Made by a program: the position numbers and the translations under genes. From Rhizobium sp. CF080 (lineage in GTDB: Bacteria; Pseudomonadota; Alphaproteobacteria; Rhizobiales; Rhizobiaceae), in assembly GCF_000282095.2 (NCBI RefSeq), contig NZ_AKKC02000008.1:124001-188000 (forward strand): DNA of 64,000 bases, given 5' to 3'. The notes below the pieces were generated by a model. The model was not told where the DNA came from. It ran no database searches and saw only the letters and a list, made by a program, of their open reading frames with translations. Below, in pieces: positions 1 through 9,425 of the stretch; the stretch's first letter is position 1; every line of letters begins with the position of its first letter.

Positions 1-1073
1 AGATGGACGGCGCGGAAATGTCCGACGACGACATGTCGGACGACAGCGACGAACATTCCGAGACGCCGGGCGAAACCCGCCGGCCCAACAGCCCGTTCGA
101 CGATTTCAACGAGAAGGTCGATTACAAGATCTTCACCCAGGAGTTCGACGAGGAAATCACGGCCGAAGAGCTTTGCGACGAAGCGGAGCTCGACCGGCTG
201 CGGGCCTTCCTCGACAAGCAGCTCGCCCACCTCCAGGGTGCCGTCGGGCGCCTCGCCAACCGCTTGCAGCGCCGCCTGATGGCGCAGCAGAACCGCTCCT
301 GGGATTTCGACCTGGAAGAGGGTTATCTCGATCCGGCCCGCCTCGTGCGCCTGATCATCGACCCGATGCAGCCGCTCTCCTTCAAGAAGGAGCGCGACAC
401 GCAGTTCCGCGATACCGTCGTGACCCTGGTCATCGACAATTCCGGCTCGATGCGCGGCCGGCCGATCACGGTTGCCGCCACCTGCGCCGATATCCTAGCC
501 CGTACGCTGGAGCGCTGCGGCGTCAAGGTCGAGATCCTCGGCTTCACCACCAAGGCCTGGAAGGGCGGGCAGGCGCGCGAAAAATGGCTGGCAAGCGGTA
601 AGCCACCGACGCCCGGCCGCCTCAACGACCTGCGCCATATCGTCTACAAGTCCGCCGATGCCCCGTGGCGCCGCTCGCGCCGCAATCTCGGCCTGATGAT
701 GCGCGAGGGCCTGCTCAAGGAAAACATCGACGGCGAGGCGCTGATGTGGGCGCATAACCGCCTGATCGCTCGCCGCGAACAGCGCAAGATCCTGATGATG
801 ATTTCGGATGGCGCGCCGGTCGACGATTCCACGCTGTCGGTCAATCCGGGCAATTATCTCGAACGGCATCTGCGCGCCGTGATCGAACAGATCGAGACGC
901 GTTCTCCGGTCGAGCTGCTGGCGATCGGCATCGGGCACGACGTGACGCGGTATTATCGCAAGGCCGTGACGATCGTCGATGCTGACGAGCTCGCCGGCGC
1001 GATGACCGAGCAGCTTGCCGAACTGTTTGCGGAAAATGGCGGGCGACAGGGCCGCATGCGACGGGCCAGCTGA
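1..1073 (+). CDS. cobT: Cobaltochelatase subunit CobT, C-terminal part (5' end outside window)
   Basis: The frame is open to the left edge, so this is the C-terminal part of a protein usually about 630 aa long. CobT works with CobS and CobN to insert cobalt into hydrogenobyrinate diamide in aerobic cobalamin synthesis. An acidic Asp/Glu/Ser-rich stretch is followed by a von Willebrand A domain with a MIDAS metal site DNSGSM, about residues 145-150 of the visible part, and the later SDGAPVDD element. This layout is diagnostic for CobT. The gene ends 11 bp before the next one, which probably shares its transcript. A cobalamin adenosyltransferase lies 29 kb downstream. Confidence 0.95.
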   Translation, partial: MDGAEMSDDDMSDDSDEHSETPGETRRPNSPFDDFNEKVDYKIFTQEFDEEITAEELCDEAELDRLRAFLDKQLAHLQGAVGRLANRLQRRLMAQQNRSWDFDLEEGYLDPARLVRLIIDPMQPLSFKKERDTQFRDTVVTLVIDNSGSMRGRPITVAATCADILARTLERCGVKVEILGFTTKAWKGGQAREKWLASGKPPTPGRLNDLRHIVYKSADAPWRRSRRNLGLMMREGLLKENIDGEALMWAHNRLIARREQRKILMMISDGAPVDDSTLSVNPGNYLERHLRAVIEQIETRSPVELLAIGIGHDVTRYYRKAVTIVDADELAGAMTEQLAELFAENGGRQGRMRRAS

Positions 1074-1084
1074 GGTCCGCCCGC

Positions 1085-2071
1085 TTGAAATTTTCCCGCC
1101 TCGTTGTCTGGGCCGGCCTTTTCGGCGCCATCGCTTTCCCGGTGGCGCCGGCCACGGACAATGTCCCGATTCGGGTGCAGGCGATCACCGAATTCAAGCG
1201 CGGTTCGCCGGAAACGCGGTTCGGTGCCTTCGAATTCCTGAGCGGCATCGAGTTTTCGTCGTCCGATAGCCGGCTACAGTCGTTGTCGAGCATCCGTTTT
1301 CGCGCCGATGGGGAGCGTTTTGTATCGGTGCTCGATACTGGTTCCTGGTTGACCGGCCGCATCCAGCGGGATGCCGGTGGGCACCTCGCCAATCTCACCG
1401 ATCTTGCCATCAACCCGATCCTCATCCGCGGTGGCCGTGTCGGCTCGAAATACAATTCGGATGCCGAGGGCCTGGCGCTGAGGGACGGTCAGGCACTCGT
1501 CAGCTTCGAGCAGTTGCATCGGGTCGATGCCTATCCGGATCCGGGGTTCGAAACATCCGCTCCCCTGAAAAGCCTTGATCTGCCGATCCCTCGCCACGAA
1601 TTCCGGATGAATGCCGGCATGGAGACGGTGGCGGTGTCGCCTCAAGCCAGTCCGCTCAGGGGGGCGCCCATCGTGGTCACCGAGCATAGCCTTGATGATC
1701 AGGGAAACCTTTTCGCCGCGATCCTGGAAGGCCCGCTGAAGGGCGTGTTCAAGGTGATGAGGCACGATCCTTATGACGCGACGGACGGTGCTTTCCTGCC
1801 GAACGGCGATTTCCTGCTGCTGGAGCGCCGGTTCAGCTTCCTCGGCGGCCTCGGCATGCGCATCCGCCTCATCAAGGGCGACAGCATCCACCCTGGTGCC
1901 GTCGTGGACGGCGAGGTGCTTCTCGATGCCGATATGGGTTATGCGATCGACAACATGGAAGGGCTCGACGTCATCGCCGGGCCGGAGGGCAAGCCGCATC
2001 TGATCCTGATTTCGGATGACAACGGCAATCTGCTGCAGCGTAACGTGATGCTGGAATTCCGCCTGAATTAA
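1085..2071 (+). CDS. Esterase-like activity of phytase family protein, exported
   Basis: The 328-aa protein starts with a basic, hydrophobic segment (MKFSRLVVWAGLFGAIAFP) typical of a Sec signal peptide, so a periplasmic location is likely. The rest resembles the phytase-like beta-propeller family, with elements such as DAEGLAL, DNMEGLDV and the closing ISDDNGN; the family is named for esterase-like activity but its substrate is generally unknown. The start is a TTG, supported by a GAGGT ribosome site 7 bases upstream that overlaps the cobT stop. Next to cobT only 11 bp separate the genes, so co-transcription is likely. Function beyond the family name is not established. Confidence 0.75.
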   Translation: MKFSRLVVWAGLFGAIAFPVAPATDNVPIRVQAITEFKRGSPETRFGAFEFLSGIEFSSSDSRLQSLSSIRFRADGERFVSVLDTGSWLTGRIQRDAGGHLANLTDLAINPILIRGGRVGSKYNSDAEGLALRDGQALVSFEQLHRVDAYPDPGFETSAPLKSLDLPIPRHEFRMNAGMETVAVSPQASPLRGAPIVVTEHSLDDQGNLFAAILEGPLKGVFKVMRHDPYDATDGAFLPNGDFLLLERRFSFLGGLGMRIRLIKGDSIHPGAVVDGEVLLDADMGYAIDNMEGLDVIAGPEGKPHLILISDDNGNLLQRNVMLEFRLN

Positions 2072-2127
2072 CTGAAGTCGCCATTGCGGAACGGCTTCGA
2101 CTTTGTCTTCTTAAGGCGGAGATGCTT

Positions 2128-2270
2128 GGATCCTCGGGTCAAGCCCGAGGATGACGAGTTTGCCGAGCCATCAGCAACAACAGCGGCCGCTGCATTGCTC
2201 AGCTTCGTTTTCTGTGGGCGCAAGAAGCACAGCTTCTCTTTCATCATCCTCGGGCTTGACCCGAGGATCC
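2128..2270. repeat. Inverted pair of palindromic intergenic repeats
   Basis: Two copies of a hairpin-forming unit (CCTCGGG-TCAA-GCCCGAGG plus flanking bases) lie at 2128-2157 and, inverted, at 2244-2270, with about 87 bp between them. Each copy is itself an 8-bp stem hairpin, and the two copies can also pair with each other. The unit resembles the small dispersed palindromes common between genes in alphaproteobacteria. It lies in the convergent gap between the phytase-like gene and the queuosine transporter and could end transcription from both sides. A diverged relative is at 55732-55750. Confidence 0.75.
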
Positions 2271-2307
2271 ATCGACAAGCAATGCGCAACCGCCAAGCCG
2301 CGCTTGC

Positions 2308-2946
2308 TCAGGCAGCCTTCGCGACCTGTGGCATCGGCTTCAGCACGTTCATCAGCGCGCCATAGGGCAGCAGCAAGACGACACCGACCAGGATCTTGAC
2401 CACGAGGTCGCCGAGCGCCCAGGAGATCCAGCGCGGGGCTTCTGCCGAAAACGCGCCGAGGAGCGGTGCGGACTGGATCGCGAAGTCCTCATTGGGGCCG
2501 ATGAAGGCGAAAATCGGAGCGAAGGCCAGCGAGAAGAACAGCAGCGTGTCGAGTGCCGAACCGAGCAGGGAGCCGGCGAGCGGCGCGCGCCACCAGGTCT
2601 GGCGGCGGAGGCGATTGAACACGGAGATATCGAGAAGCTGGCCGACCAGATAGGCGGTGCCCGAGGCGATGGCGATGCGCGGGGCGGAGGCCAGGAACGA
2701 CAGCGTCACGCCGACGACAAAGCCTGCGAGAACGACGCGTCGGGCGATCGAAGGCCCGAACTGCCGGTTGGCGAGATCGGTCACCAGGAAGGCAAAGGGA
2801 TAGATAAAGGCGCCCCAGGTCAGAAGATCGCCAAGAGCGATGCCCCAGAGCGTTCCCGTGACGGGAAACTGCACCAGGAAATTGGAGGCGACGACAACGG
2901 CCGCCATCAGCAGGGCATAGATAGGGGTATAGCGGGAGGTCAGCAT
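2308..2946 (-). CDS. VUT family queuosine precursor transporter (YhhQ-like)
   Basis: The 212-aa integral membrane protein has about six hydrophobic segments and matches the COG1738/VUT family, for instance in IYPFAFLVTDLANRQFG near residues 48-64 and GTAYLVGQLLDISVFNRLR in the middle. Family members import 7-deazaguanine precursors (preQ0/preQ1) for queuosine in tRNA. The ATG at 2946 follows an AGGAT ribosome site and an A-rich run. The 5' leader can fold as a preQ1-I-like pseudoknot (separate entry), which fits the family. The gene is monocistronic. gluQRS, which acts on queuosine-containing tRNA-Asp, is in the same window. Confidence 0.85.
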   Translation of the reverse strand: MLTSRYTPIYALLMAAVVVASNFLVQFPVTGTLWGIALGDLLTWGAFIYPFAFLVTDLANRQFGPSIARRVVLAGFVVGVTLSFLASAPRIAIASGTAYLVGQLLDISVFNRLRRQTWWRAPLAGSLLGSALDTLLFFSLAFAPIFAFIGPNEDFAIQSAPLLGAFSAEAPRWISWALGDLVVKILVGVVLLLPYGALMNVLKPMPQVAKAA

Positions 2947-2972
2947 TTTTTTATCCTGGGTGATGCCACCAG
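2943..2972 (-). promoter_or_regulatory. Candidate preQ1-I type riboswitch overlapping the start codon
   Basis: On the minus strand a CTGG/CCAG stem encloses a loop containing GCAT. The stem is followed by the A-rich linker GATAAAAAA and then ATGC, which is exactly complementary to the loop GCAT and contains the start codon. This is the layout of an H-type pseudoknot, as in preQ1-I riboswitches: short P1, loop with a C, A-rich tail, P2. The ribosome site AGGAT sits on the 3' strand of P1, so folding would hide both it and the ATG. Stems are short and no covariation could be tested. Confidence 0.45.
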
Positions 2973-3061
2973 TTGGAGTTCTATGAGGACAAGAGAAAAG
3001 GCCTGGCCGGTATTAACCGTTCAAGCCTCACTCAAAGCCGGATGATTTGTCGTCAGGCCAA

Positions 3062-3361
3062 TTAAGCCGCAGCAGCGACTTCGGCGGTCTTCTTGACGAT
3101 CTGGCGGCGCAGCAGGCGGGCGCGCATCGACAGTTCGGTCTCGTCGGCCTTCAGGAGGAAGGCGTCGAGGCCGCCGCGATGTTCGACGGAGCGCAGAGCG
3201 TGCGCCGAGACGCGCAGGCGATAACGCTGGCCGAGAGCGTCGGAGATCAACGTGACCTGGCACAGGTTCGGCAGGAACCGACGGCGGGTCTTGTTGTTGG
3301 CGTGGCTTACGTTGTTGCCGGTCAGAACGCCCTTGCCGGTCAGTTCGCACACACGAGACAT
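3062..3361 (-). CDS. rpmB: 50S ribosomal protein L28
   Basis: The 99-aa product begins [23 protein letters not shown], the typical L28 N-terminus, and carries the internal [15 protein letters not shown] core. L28 is a small basic protein of the large ribosomal subunit. An in-frame extension upstream to 3406 exists, but the ATG at 3361 gives the family length and N-terminus. The gene stands alone, diverging from the DUF3108 gene. The 250-bp gap between them should carry both promoters, but I could not assign boxes with confidence. Confidence 0.97.
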   Translation of the reverse strand: MSRVCELTGKGVLTGNNVSHANNKTRRRFLPNLCQVTLISDALGQRYRLRVSAHALRSVEHRGGLDAFLLKADETELSMRARLLRRQIVKKTAEVAAAA

Positions 3362-3611
3362 GGATACACCTTTGTTCTTCTGCAATCGGATGGTACTTCC
3401 GGACAATGCCGGTGCGCCGATCCAACTGGTCCTGAGTGGAAAGTTGCGGTTCTATAGTCAGTGGGGCCCGTCGCGTCAAGCCAAAACCTTGGCCTGCACT
3501 CAAGAGAATCCGCCGACAGTGCCGTAAAGCGGCTATTTTCTTGCCACTATGCACCGTCTATATGTCTCAAGGAAGACGCTTCCCGGCGCCTTCATCGGTC
3601 AGGGCAGAATC

Positions 3612-4385
3612 ATGAACCTTCGCGGCTGTTTCGTCAGTGCCTTCGTGCTCGTCTTCGGGTTCACCACCGTTCCGCTTGGCTCGGCTGAAATCCGGCATGT
3701 CAGCGAATACGATATTTCCCTCGGAATCCTGCCGATCGCCAAGGCGTCTTTCGCCAGCGAATTCAACAGCAGCGACTATAAGATCACCGGAACGTTCAAG
3801 TCGGCGGGGATCGTCAATATCATCAGCCGCATCTCCGCCGAGACCAGCGTCAGCGGGCGCATGCAGGCCGACAAGCTGCAGGCCGATCGCTACAACCTCG
3901 TCTACAGCGCCGGCAAGCGCACACGTATCTATGACGTCGAATACCGCAACGGCAATGTCACCGAGACGACTGTCAAACCCGAGCCGACCCGCAATCCGGA
4001 AACCTGGATTCCGGTGACCGACAAGGACCTCCGCGCTGTGCTCGACCCGTTGAGCGGCCTCATCTTCCCGGGCGATGCCAAGGTCTGCCCCAGCCGGTTG
4101 CCGATTTATGACGGTGAGTCGCGCATGGATCTGGTGCTGACGCCGAAGGGCACCAGGCCGTTCTCGACGGACGGGTTCAAGGGGGAAGCGATCGTCTGCT
4201 CGATCCGCTACCTTCCGAGATCAGGCTTCCGGCGCGGCCGCAGCGATATCGAATACTTGCGCAAGACGCCGATAGAAATCTGGTTTGCCAAGGCGCAGTC
4301 GGTAAATGTATATGCTCCCGTCTATGCCGTCATCCCGACGAGGATGGGGCAGGTTTACGTGACCGCCGTCAAATACGGCGGCTGA
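3612..4385 (+). CDS. DUF3108 domain-containing exported protein
   Basis: The 257-aa protein begins with a signal peptide (MNLRGCFVSAFVLVFGFTT, probable cleavage after GSA) and then carries a single DUF3108 domain: YDISLGILPIAKASF, GTFKSAGIVN, DPLSGLIFPG and a C-terminal PTRMGQVYVTA. The family is widespread in Proteobacteria, periplasmic or outer-membrane associated and of unknown role. I chose the ATG at 3612 because it places the signal peptide at the N-terminus; the frame itself is open from 3549. Divergent from rpmB, which is a conserved rhizobial arrangement. No function is assigned. Confidence 0.8.
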   Translation: MNLRGCFVSAFVLVFGFTTVPLGSAEIRHVSEYDISLGILPIAKASFASEFNSSDYKITGTFKSAGIVNIISRISAETSVSGRMQADKLQADRYNLVYSAGKRTRIYDVEYRNGNVTETTVKPEPTRNPETWIPVTDKDLRAVLDPLSGLIFPGDAKVCPSRLPIYDGESRMDLVLTPKGTRPFSTDGFKGEAIVCSIRYLPRSGFRRGRSDIEYLRKTPIEIWFAKAQSVNVYAPVYAVIPTRMGQVYVTAVKYGG

Positions 4386-4419
4386 TGCGGCGCTCGTCCG
4401 GGCGCCCGGGGGGGCGGGA

Positions 4420-5307
4420 GTGAAAATCCGGGGAACGTTGATCGGTTTTACAGCGATCCTGATGTGGTCGCTGCTGGCCCTGATGACGGCTGCATCCGGA
4501 AAAGTGCCGCCTTTCCAGATGAATGCGATGACGTTTGCGATCGGCAGCCTGCCGGGCATCGTGCTTTTCATCCTCAAGCCGGAACGGATCGCCTTCCTGA
4601 AGCAGCCGGCCAAGGTCTGGATCACCGGTATTGGCGGCCTGTTCGGCTATCATTTCCTCTATTTCACGGCGCTGCGGAATGCGCCGGCCGTCGAGGCGGG
4701 GCTGATCGCCTATCTGTGGCCGCTGTTCATCGTCGTCGGCTCGGCCCTGCTGCCGGGCGAAAGGCTGCGCTGGTATCATGTGCTCGGCGCGGTCGCCGGG
4801 CTTTGCGGCACGATCGCCATCGTTTCCCGCAACGGGCTTGCCTTCGACGACGCCTATCTGGTGGGTTACGGTGCCGCCTTTCTCTGCGCCTTCACCTGGT
4901 CGGGTTATTCGCTGCTGACGCGGCGCTTCGACCGGGTTTCGACCGATGTCGTTACCGGCTTCTGCCTCGGCACCTCGCTTCTTTCGCTGATCTGCCATCT
5001 GGCGCTCGAGACGACCGTCTGGCCGACCAATGGCGGCGAGTGGGCGGCGGTCGTTGGGCTCGGCCTGCTGCCGGTTGGTGCGGCCTTTTATGCCTGGGAC
5101 TACGGGGTCAAGAACGGCGATATCCAGATCATCGGGGCTGTGAGCTATGCGGCACCTCTGCTGTCGACGCTGATCCTGGTCGCATCCGGCTTTGCCGAGC
5201 CGGATTGGCGCATTCTGCTTGCCTGCCTGCTGATCACCGGAGGAGCGGTGCTAGCGGCGCGGGATATGTTCCGGCCGAAGCCGATTGCCGACGCCATTGC
5301 CGAATAG
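4420..5307 (+). CDS. DMT (EamA) superfamily exporter, YddG-like
   Basis: The 295-aa protein has about ten hydrophobic segments in two EamA repeats. Segments such as GYHFLYFTALRNAPAVEAGLIAYLWPLF resemble the YddG branch, whose characterised member exports aromatic amino acids; substrate here is inferred only. The start is a GTG at 4420, preceded by a very G-rich stretch that can serve as ribosome site. It begins 34 bp after the DUF3108 gene and ends 34 bp before the lysoplasmalogenase-like gene, so the three may share a transcript. Confidence 0.8.
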   Translation: MKIRGTLIGFTAILMWSLLALMTAASGKVPPFQMNAMTFAIGSLPGIVLFILKPERIAFLKQPAKVWITGIGGLFGYHFLYFTALRNAPAVEAGLIAYLWPLFIVVGSALLPGERLRWYHVLGAVAGLCGTIAIVSRNGLAFDDAYLVGYGAAFLCAFTWSGYSLLTRRFDRVSTDVVTGFCLGTSLLSLICHLALETTVWPTNGGEWAAVVGLGLLPVGAAFYAWDYGVKNGDIQIIGAVSYAAPLLSTLILVASGFAEPDWRILLACLLITGGAVLAARDMFRPKPIADAIAE

Positions 5308-5341
5308 GCGTCCCTGATGGGTCGGGGACGTGGGGGAAGAG

Positions 5342-5995
5342 ATGGTTCTGTTGTCATGGGCGGTGCTTGCCGCCTCGACCGCGTTTGCGGTCAATTATTT
5401 CCGCTGGCTCGGAAGGCCCTCAGGCCATCTGCGCACGGTGCTGAAGGCCGTGCCGGTTCTGCTGCTGGCGCTCTATGCTGTTCTGGCCGGCGCGCCGGCC
5501 CTGCTTGTTGCGGCGCTGATGCTCGGCGCACTCGGCGATGCCTTCCTCGCCTACGAGGGAGAGACGGCCTTCATCGCTGGGCTCGCGGCCTTCTTCGCTT
5601 TGCATATTGCCTATGTCGCGCTGTTCTGGCCGTCGATCGAACCGAGCCTGCTGGTCGGTTCCGCTTGGCGCTATACGGCGGCCTGGGTCGTCGTCGTGCT
5701 GACGGGCATGACGCTTTTCATGCTGTGGCGACCCACCGGGCGGCTTGCCATCCCGGTCACCGTCTATGCGATCGCGATCGTTGTCATGGCGCTCTCGGCG
5801 CTGGCAGTGAAGCCGATCCTGCCATCGGCCGCAGCGGCATTGTTCGTGATGTCCGATACGGCGCTGGCGATCCAGACATTCCTGGTGAAGCGCGATGCCC
5901 CGGTCATGGCGAGGCTGAAACCCTTCGTCTGGGGTACCTACTTCGCAGCGCAGCTCGTCTTTACGTTGGCGATTGCCGGCCTGCGTTTGTCTTAG
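5342..5995 (+). CDS. Lysoplasmalogenase-like YhhN family membrane protein
   Basis: The 217-aa protein is almost wholly hydrophobic with about eight transmembrane helices, and matches the YhhN/TMEM86 family in ALGDAFLAYEGETAFIAGLAAFF and the late MSDTALAIQTF motif. In animals the family cleaves the vinyl ether of lysoplasmalogens; in bacteria the substrate is usually unclear. I chose the ATG at 5342 because GGGGGAAGAG precedes it; a GTG at 5330 is an alternative start. Its stop overlaps the end of the convergent cupin gene by 4 bp. Confidence 0.8.
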   Translation: MVLLSWAVLAASTAFAVNYFRWLGRPSGHLRTVLKAVPVLLLALYAVLAGAPALLVAALMLGALGDAFLAYEGETAFIAGLAAFFALHIAYVALFWPSIEPSLLVGSAWRYTAAWVVVVLTGMTLFMLWRPTGRLAIPVTVYAIAIVVMALSALAVKPILPSAAAALFVMSDTALAIQTFLVKRDAPVMARLKPFVWGTYFAAQLVFTLAIAGLRLS

Positions 5996-6411
5996 GTCGC
6001 CGGCTCCCAGCCGGGCGGCGCCATCTCGAAGCTCGAAAACTCGAAGCCGGGTGCCACCGTACAGCCGACCAGCGTGAACCGGCCGAGCGGTTCCGCCGCC
6101 TGCCAGGCGTCAGCCGGGACCACGGCCTGCGGCCGCTCGCCTTTTGCTAGATCGGTGCCCAGTGTCACCTCTTCGACAGTCCGGCCATCGGAAATCCGCA
6201 GTCGCAGCGGATCGCCGGCGTAGAAGTGCCAGATCTCCGCCGCGTCACGAACCCGGTGCCAATGGGAGCGTTCGCCGGCTTCCAGCAGATAGTAGATCGC
6301 CGTCGAATGGCCGCGGGTGCCACCCTCACCGTCGCGAAACGTCTCGACATACCAGCCGCCCTCCGGATGGCGTTGCATGCCGAGGGCGGCGATGATCTCG
6401 TTCGGCGTCAT
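5992..6411 (-). CDS. Cupin domain protein (DUF985 family)
   Basis: The 139-aa protein is a single cupin barrel of the DUF985 type, recognised by the N-terminal LGMQRHPEGGWYVETF, the IYYLLEAGERSHWHRV strand with its histidines, and the C-terminal GCTVAPGFEFSSFEM. Histidines in SHWHRV and the following EIWHFY segment are the expected metal ligands. The reaction is unknown. Its ATG follows directly on the gloB stop codon with no gap, so it is translated from the gloB transcript. It converges with and overlaps the YhhN gene. Confidence 0.85.
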   Translation of the reverse strand: MTPNEIIAALGMQRHPEGGWYVETFRDGEGGTRGHSTAIYYLLEAGERSHWHRVRDAAEIWHFYAGDPLRLRISDGRTVEEVTLGTDLAKGERPQAVVPADAWQAAEPLGRFTLVGCTVAPGFEFSSFEMAPPGWEPAT

Positions 6412-7182
6412 CTAGAAATTGTCCTTGCGCTTGCGGATTTCGGCAAAGACTTCCTCGTTGGACTTGCTCTCCATCAAAAGATTGCGACGGATTGCCGGAT
6501 CGGTGGCGCGCAGGAACGGATTGGTTTCCTTCTCCAGCCCGATCGTCGTCGGAATGGTGAATTGGCCGCTAGCCCGCTGCGTCTCGATCTCGCTCGCGCG
6601 GGCCTGCAGACGCTCGTTGTCCGGGTCGACACTCAGCGCGAACTTCGCATTCGAAAGCGTATATTCGTGGCCGAAATAGACGGCCGTCTCGTCCGGCAGA
6701 ACGGCGAGCTTCTGCAGCGAATGCCACATGTCGGCAGCCGGGCGTTCGAACAGCCGGCCGCAGCCGAGCGCAAACAGCGTGTCTGCCGCAAACACGATCT
6801 TGTCGTCCGGGAAATGGTAGCAGATATGGCCGGCGGTATGGCCGGGCGTCTCGATGACGCGTACGAGATGCTCGCCGAACTGGAACTCGTCACCGTCCGC
6901 CATGGTCTTGTCGAGGCCGGGGATCGCAATCGCCTCGTTGAACGGGCCGATGATTTCCAGCCCGAACTTTTCCTTGAGCGCGAGGTTGGCTTCCACATGG
7001 TCGCCATGATGATGGGTGGTGAAGATATGGGTGATCTTCCAGCCGCGGCGGGTCGCCGCTTCGAGAATCGGCTTTTCCTCCGGCGCATCGATCGAAGCCG
7101 TCAGCCCGCTTTCCGGGTCGTGCACGAGAACGCCGTAATTATCGCTGCGGCATGAAAAAACTTCGAGTTCCAGTGGTCTCAT
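6412..7182 (-). CDS. gloB: Hydroxyacylglutathione hydrolase (glyoxalase II)
   Basis: The 256-aa enzyme hydrolyses S-lactoylglutathione to lactate and glutathione, the second step of methylglyoxal detoxification. It carries the metallo-beta-lactamase signature TTHHHGDHV around residue 55, then [13 protein letters not shown] and [16 protein letters not shown], and the C-terminal [14 protein letters not shown] typical of glyoxalase II. The ATG at 7182 gives the family length; an upstream in-frame extension to 7272 would run into the divergent methyltransferase gene. The first gene of a two-gene unit with the cupin. Confidence 0.95.
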   Translation of the reverse strand: MRPLELEVFSCRSDNYGVLVHDPESGLTASIDAPEEKPILEAATRRGWKITHIFTTHHHGDHVEANLALKEKFGLEIIGPFNEAIAIPGLDKTMADGDEFQFGEHLVRVIETPGHTAGHICYHFPDDKIVFAADTLFALGCGRLFERPAADMWHSLQKLAVLPDETAVYFGHEYTLSNAKFALSVDPDNERLQARASEIETQRASGQFTIPTTIGLEKETNPFLRATDPAIRRNLLMESKSNEEVFAEIRKRKDNF

Positions 7183-7270
7183 AACATAACCCCATTGCTG
7201 AAAGAGTTTTGCGTCACAATGTAGAGACTGGTCCCTTGAAGTCCAACCACCGTCTGGTACCAAATTACGC

Positions 7271-8011
7271 ATGCACGCAGATATCGTCGATCTCCGCGAA
7301 TTCTATCACTCTCCCCTCGGCCACCTTGCCGAGCAGTCGATCGCGTTCGCGCTCTCCTCGCTGTGGGCGCGGCTGCCGGAAGAGCGGCTGGTGGGCCTCG
7401 GTTATGCCGTGCCTTATCTCGACCGCTTTCGCGCCGATACGGAGCGCACCTTCGCCTTCATGCCGGCGGGGCAAGGGGCGGTGAACTGGCCGGTCGGCGA
7501 GCTTTCTTCCACTGCGCTTGTGTTCGACGAGGAGCTGCCGCTGCCGGATTCTTCCGTCGATCGCGTACTGATGGTGCATTCGCTGGAATTTGCCGAAAAT
7601 CCGCGGGAGACGCTGAAGGAACTCTGGCGGGTGCTGGCGCCCGGTGGCCGGCTCGTCATCGTCGTACCCAACCGGCGGGGCGTCTGGGCCCGCATGGAGC
7701 ATACGCCGTTCGGTTCCGGCCGACCCTATTCACGCGGCCAGCTCACCTCGCTGCTGCGCGAGACGAACTTTACACCTGGCGCAAGTGCGGAGGCGCTGTT
7801 CTTTCCGCCTTCGAAGATCCGCGCCGTGCTGAAGCTGCGCCAAGCCTTCGAGCGCCTGGGGCGCCGCTTCTGGCCGGTGTTTTCGGGGGTGATCGTGGTA
7901 GAGGCCCAGAAGCGCCTCTACCAGGGCCTGCCGGTCGCCGCCCGCGCGTCGCGACGCGTCTTCGTGCCGGTGCTGGCACCGCAGGGGGTGCCGACGACGC
8001 GGACCCGGTGA
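7271..8011 (+). CDS. Class I SAM-dependent methyltransferase domain protein
   Basis: The 246-aa protein has a methyltransferase 11-type core: [23 protein letters not shown] (motif II region), then [21 protein letters not shown] (motif III). The usual glycine-rich SAM loop is weak: the N-terminal part reads [12 protein letters not shown] rather than GxGxG. It starts 88 bp from the divergent gloB, so the promoters lie between. This pairing with gloB is common in Rhizobiaceae. The substrate is unknown. A RIME-like repeat separates it from hisC. Confidence 0.8.
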   Translation: MHADIVDLREFYHSPLGHLAEQSIAFALSSLWARLPEERLVGLGYAVPYLDRFRADTERTFAFMPAGQGAVNWPVGELSSTALVFDEELPLPDSSVDRVLMVHSLEFAENPRETLKELWRVLAPGGRLVIVVPNRRGVWARMEHTPFGSGRPYSRGQLTSLLRETNFTPGASAEALFFPPSKIRAVLKLRQAFERLGRRFWPVFSGVIVVEAQKRLYQGLPVAARASRRVFVPVLAPQGVPTTRTR

Positions 8012-8022
8012 GCGCCGAATTG

Positions 8023-8190
8023 CCCCTCATCCGCCTGCCGGCACCTTCTCCCCGCAAGCGGGGAGAAGGACGCAAGCAGCCCGCTCCTCATTTTTTTGCT
8101 CATACCCTCGGATAGGAGGGAACGAAACGGTGCGTCAGATCCCTTCTCCCCGTCAGAACGGGGAGAAGGTGCCGGCAGGCGGATGAGGGG
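8023..8190. repeat. RIME-like palindromic intergenic element
   Basis: Two near-identical arms of about 47 bp lie in inverted orientation at 8023-8069 and 8142-8190. Each begins or ends with CCCCTCATCCGCCTGCCGG and contains an inner hairpin with CCTTCTCCCC/GGGGAGAAGG stems. The whole 168-bp unit resembles the Rhizobium-specific intergenic mosaic elements (RIME), which consist of two large palindromes. A related unit is at 60267-60413. It carries no gene and lies between the methyltransferase and hisC. Confidence 0.8.
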
Positions 8191-8315
8191 CATCGCCGTC
8201 GCCCGCATCTCTCGTGGGAGTGGAGCCCCAAGCACACACTCGACAAAGCCGAATTTCGGCTTTAATCCCACTGGATCACACCCGCCGTCCAGGCTTTCCA
8301 AAAAAGGTTGATCCG

Positions 8316-9425
8316 ATGAGCATCGTCACGAGTGAGCCCGTTCCGCGTCCAGGCATCCTGGATATCGCCGCCTATGTGCCCGGCAAGGAACATGCTCCGG
8401 GCGTGGCACGCGTCTTCAAGCTTTCCTCCAACGAAACGCCGCTCGGCGCCAGCCCCAAGGCAATCGAGGCCTTCGCACAAGCCGCCGGCCATCTCGAACT
8501 CTATCCGGACGGCCAGGCGATAGCGCTGCGCGAGGCGATCGCGTCGGTGCATGGCCTCAATATCGCGAACATCATGTGCGGCAACGGCTCGGATGAGCTG
8601 CTCGGCCTGCTCTGCCACGTCTATCTCGGCGCCGGCGACGAGGCCATCATCACCGAGCACGGCTTCCTCGTCTACAAGATCCAGATCATGGGCGCCGGCG
8701 CCACGGTGGTCGAGGTAAAGGAGAAGGATTGCACCGTCGATGTCGACGCGATCCTCGCCGCGGTCACCGACAAGACGAAGATGGTGTTCATCGCCAATCC
8801 GGGCAATCCGACCGGCACCTATGTCCCGGTCGCCGATATCCGCCGCCTGCATGCCGGGCTGCCGAAGAGCGTCATTCTGGTGCTCGACGCGGCTTACGCG
8901 GAATATGTGCGCAAGAACGACTACGAAGCCGGCCTCGAACTGGTGTCCTCCAACAAGAACGTGGTAATGACCCGCACCTTCTCGAAGGTCTACGGCCTTG
9001 CGGCGCTGCGCATCGGCTGGATGTACGGCCCGGCCGGCATTCTCGACGCGCTCAACCGCGTGCGCGGCCCGTTCAACATGAACGCGCCGGCGATCGCCGC
9101 GGGTGCGGCCGCGATCCGCGACCAGGCCTTCGTCGAAAAGGCCGTCGAGCACAACAATCTCTGGCTCGACAAGCTTACCCATGCGCTGGAAGCGATCGGT
9201 CTCAAGGTGACGCCGTCGGTTACCAATTTCGTGCTCATCCATTTCCCGGATGTCGACGGCAAGCGGGCGCCGGAAGCGGATGCGTTTCTCACCAGCCGCG
9301 GCTACATCCTGCGCGCCGTCAAAGGTTACGGTTTCCCGAACGCGCTGCGCATGACCATCGGCTCGGAAGAGGCCAATCGCGGCGTCATCGAGACGCTCGG
9401 CGAATTCATGGGTAAAAGCGCATGA
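8316..9425 (+). CDS. hisC: Histidinol-phosphate / aromatic aminotransferase
   Basis: The 369-aa PLP enzyme of aminotransferase class I/II has the substrate loop [14 protein letters not shown], the [13 protein letters not shown] segment, the LDAAYAEY aspartate, and the Schiff-base lysine in [16 protein letters not shown], about residue 224. HisC converts imidazole acetol phosphate to histidinol phosphate; homologues paired with tyrC often also transaminate aromatic keto acids. The ATG at 8316 is chosen for family length, although the frame is open from 8214. It overlaps tyrC by 4 bp (ATGA), so the two are translationally coupled. Confidence 0.92.
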   Translation: MSIVTSEPVPRPGILDIAAYVPGKEHAPGVARVFKLSSNETPLGASPKAIEAFAQAAGHLELYPDGQAIALREAIASVHGLNIANIMCGNGSDELLGLLCHVYLGAGDEAIITEHGFLVYKIQIMGAGATVVEVKEKDCTVDVDAILAAVTDKTKMVFIANPGNPTGTYVPVADIRRLHAGLPKSVILVLDAAYAEYVRKNDYEAGLELVSSNKNVVMTRTFSKVYGLAALRIGWMYGPAGILDALNRVRGPFNMNAPAIAAGAAAIRDQAFVEKAVEHNNLWLDKLTHALEAIGLKVTPSVTNFVLIHFPDVDGKRAPEADAFLTSRGYILRAVKGYGFPNALRMTIGSEEANRGVIETLGEFMGKSA

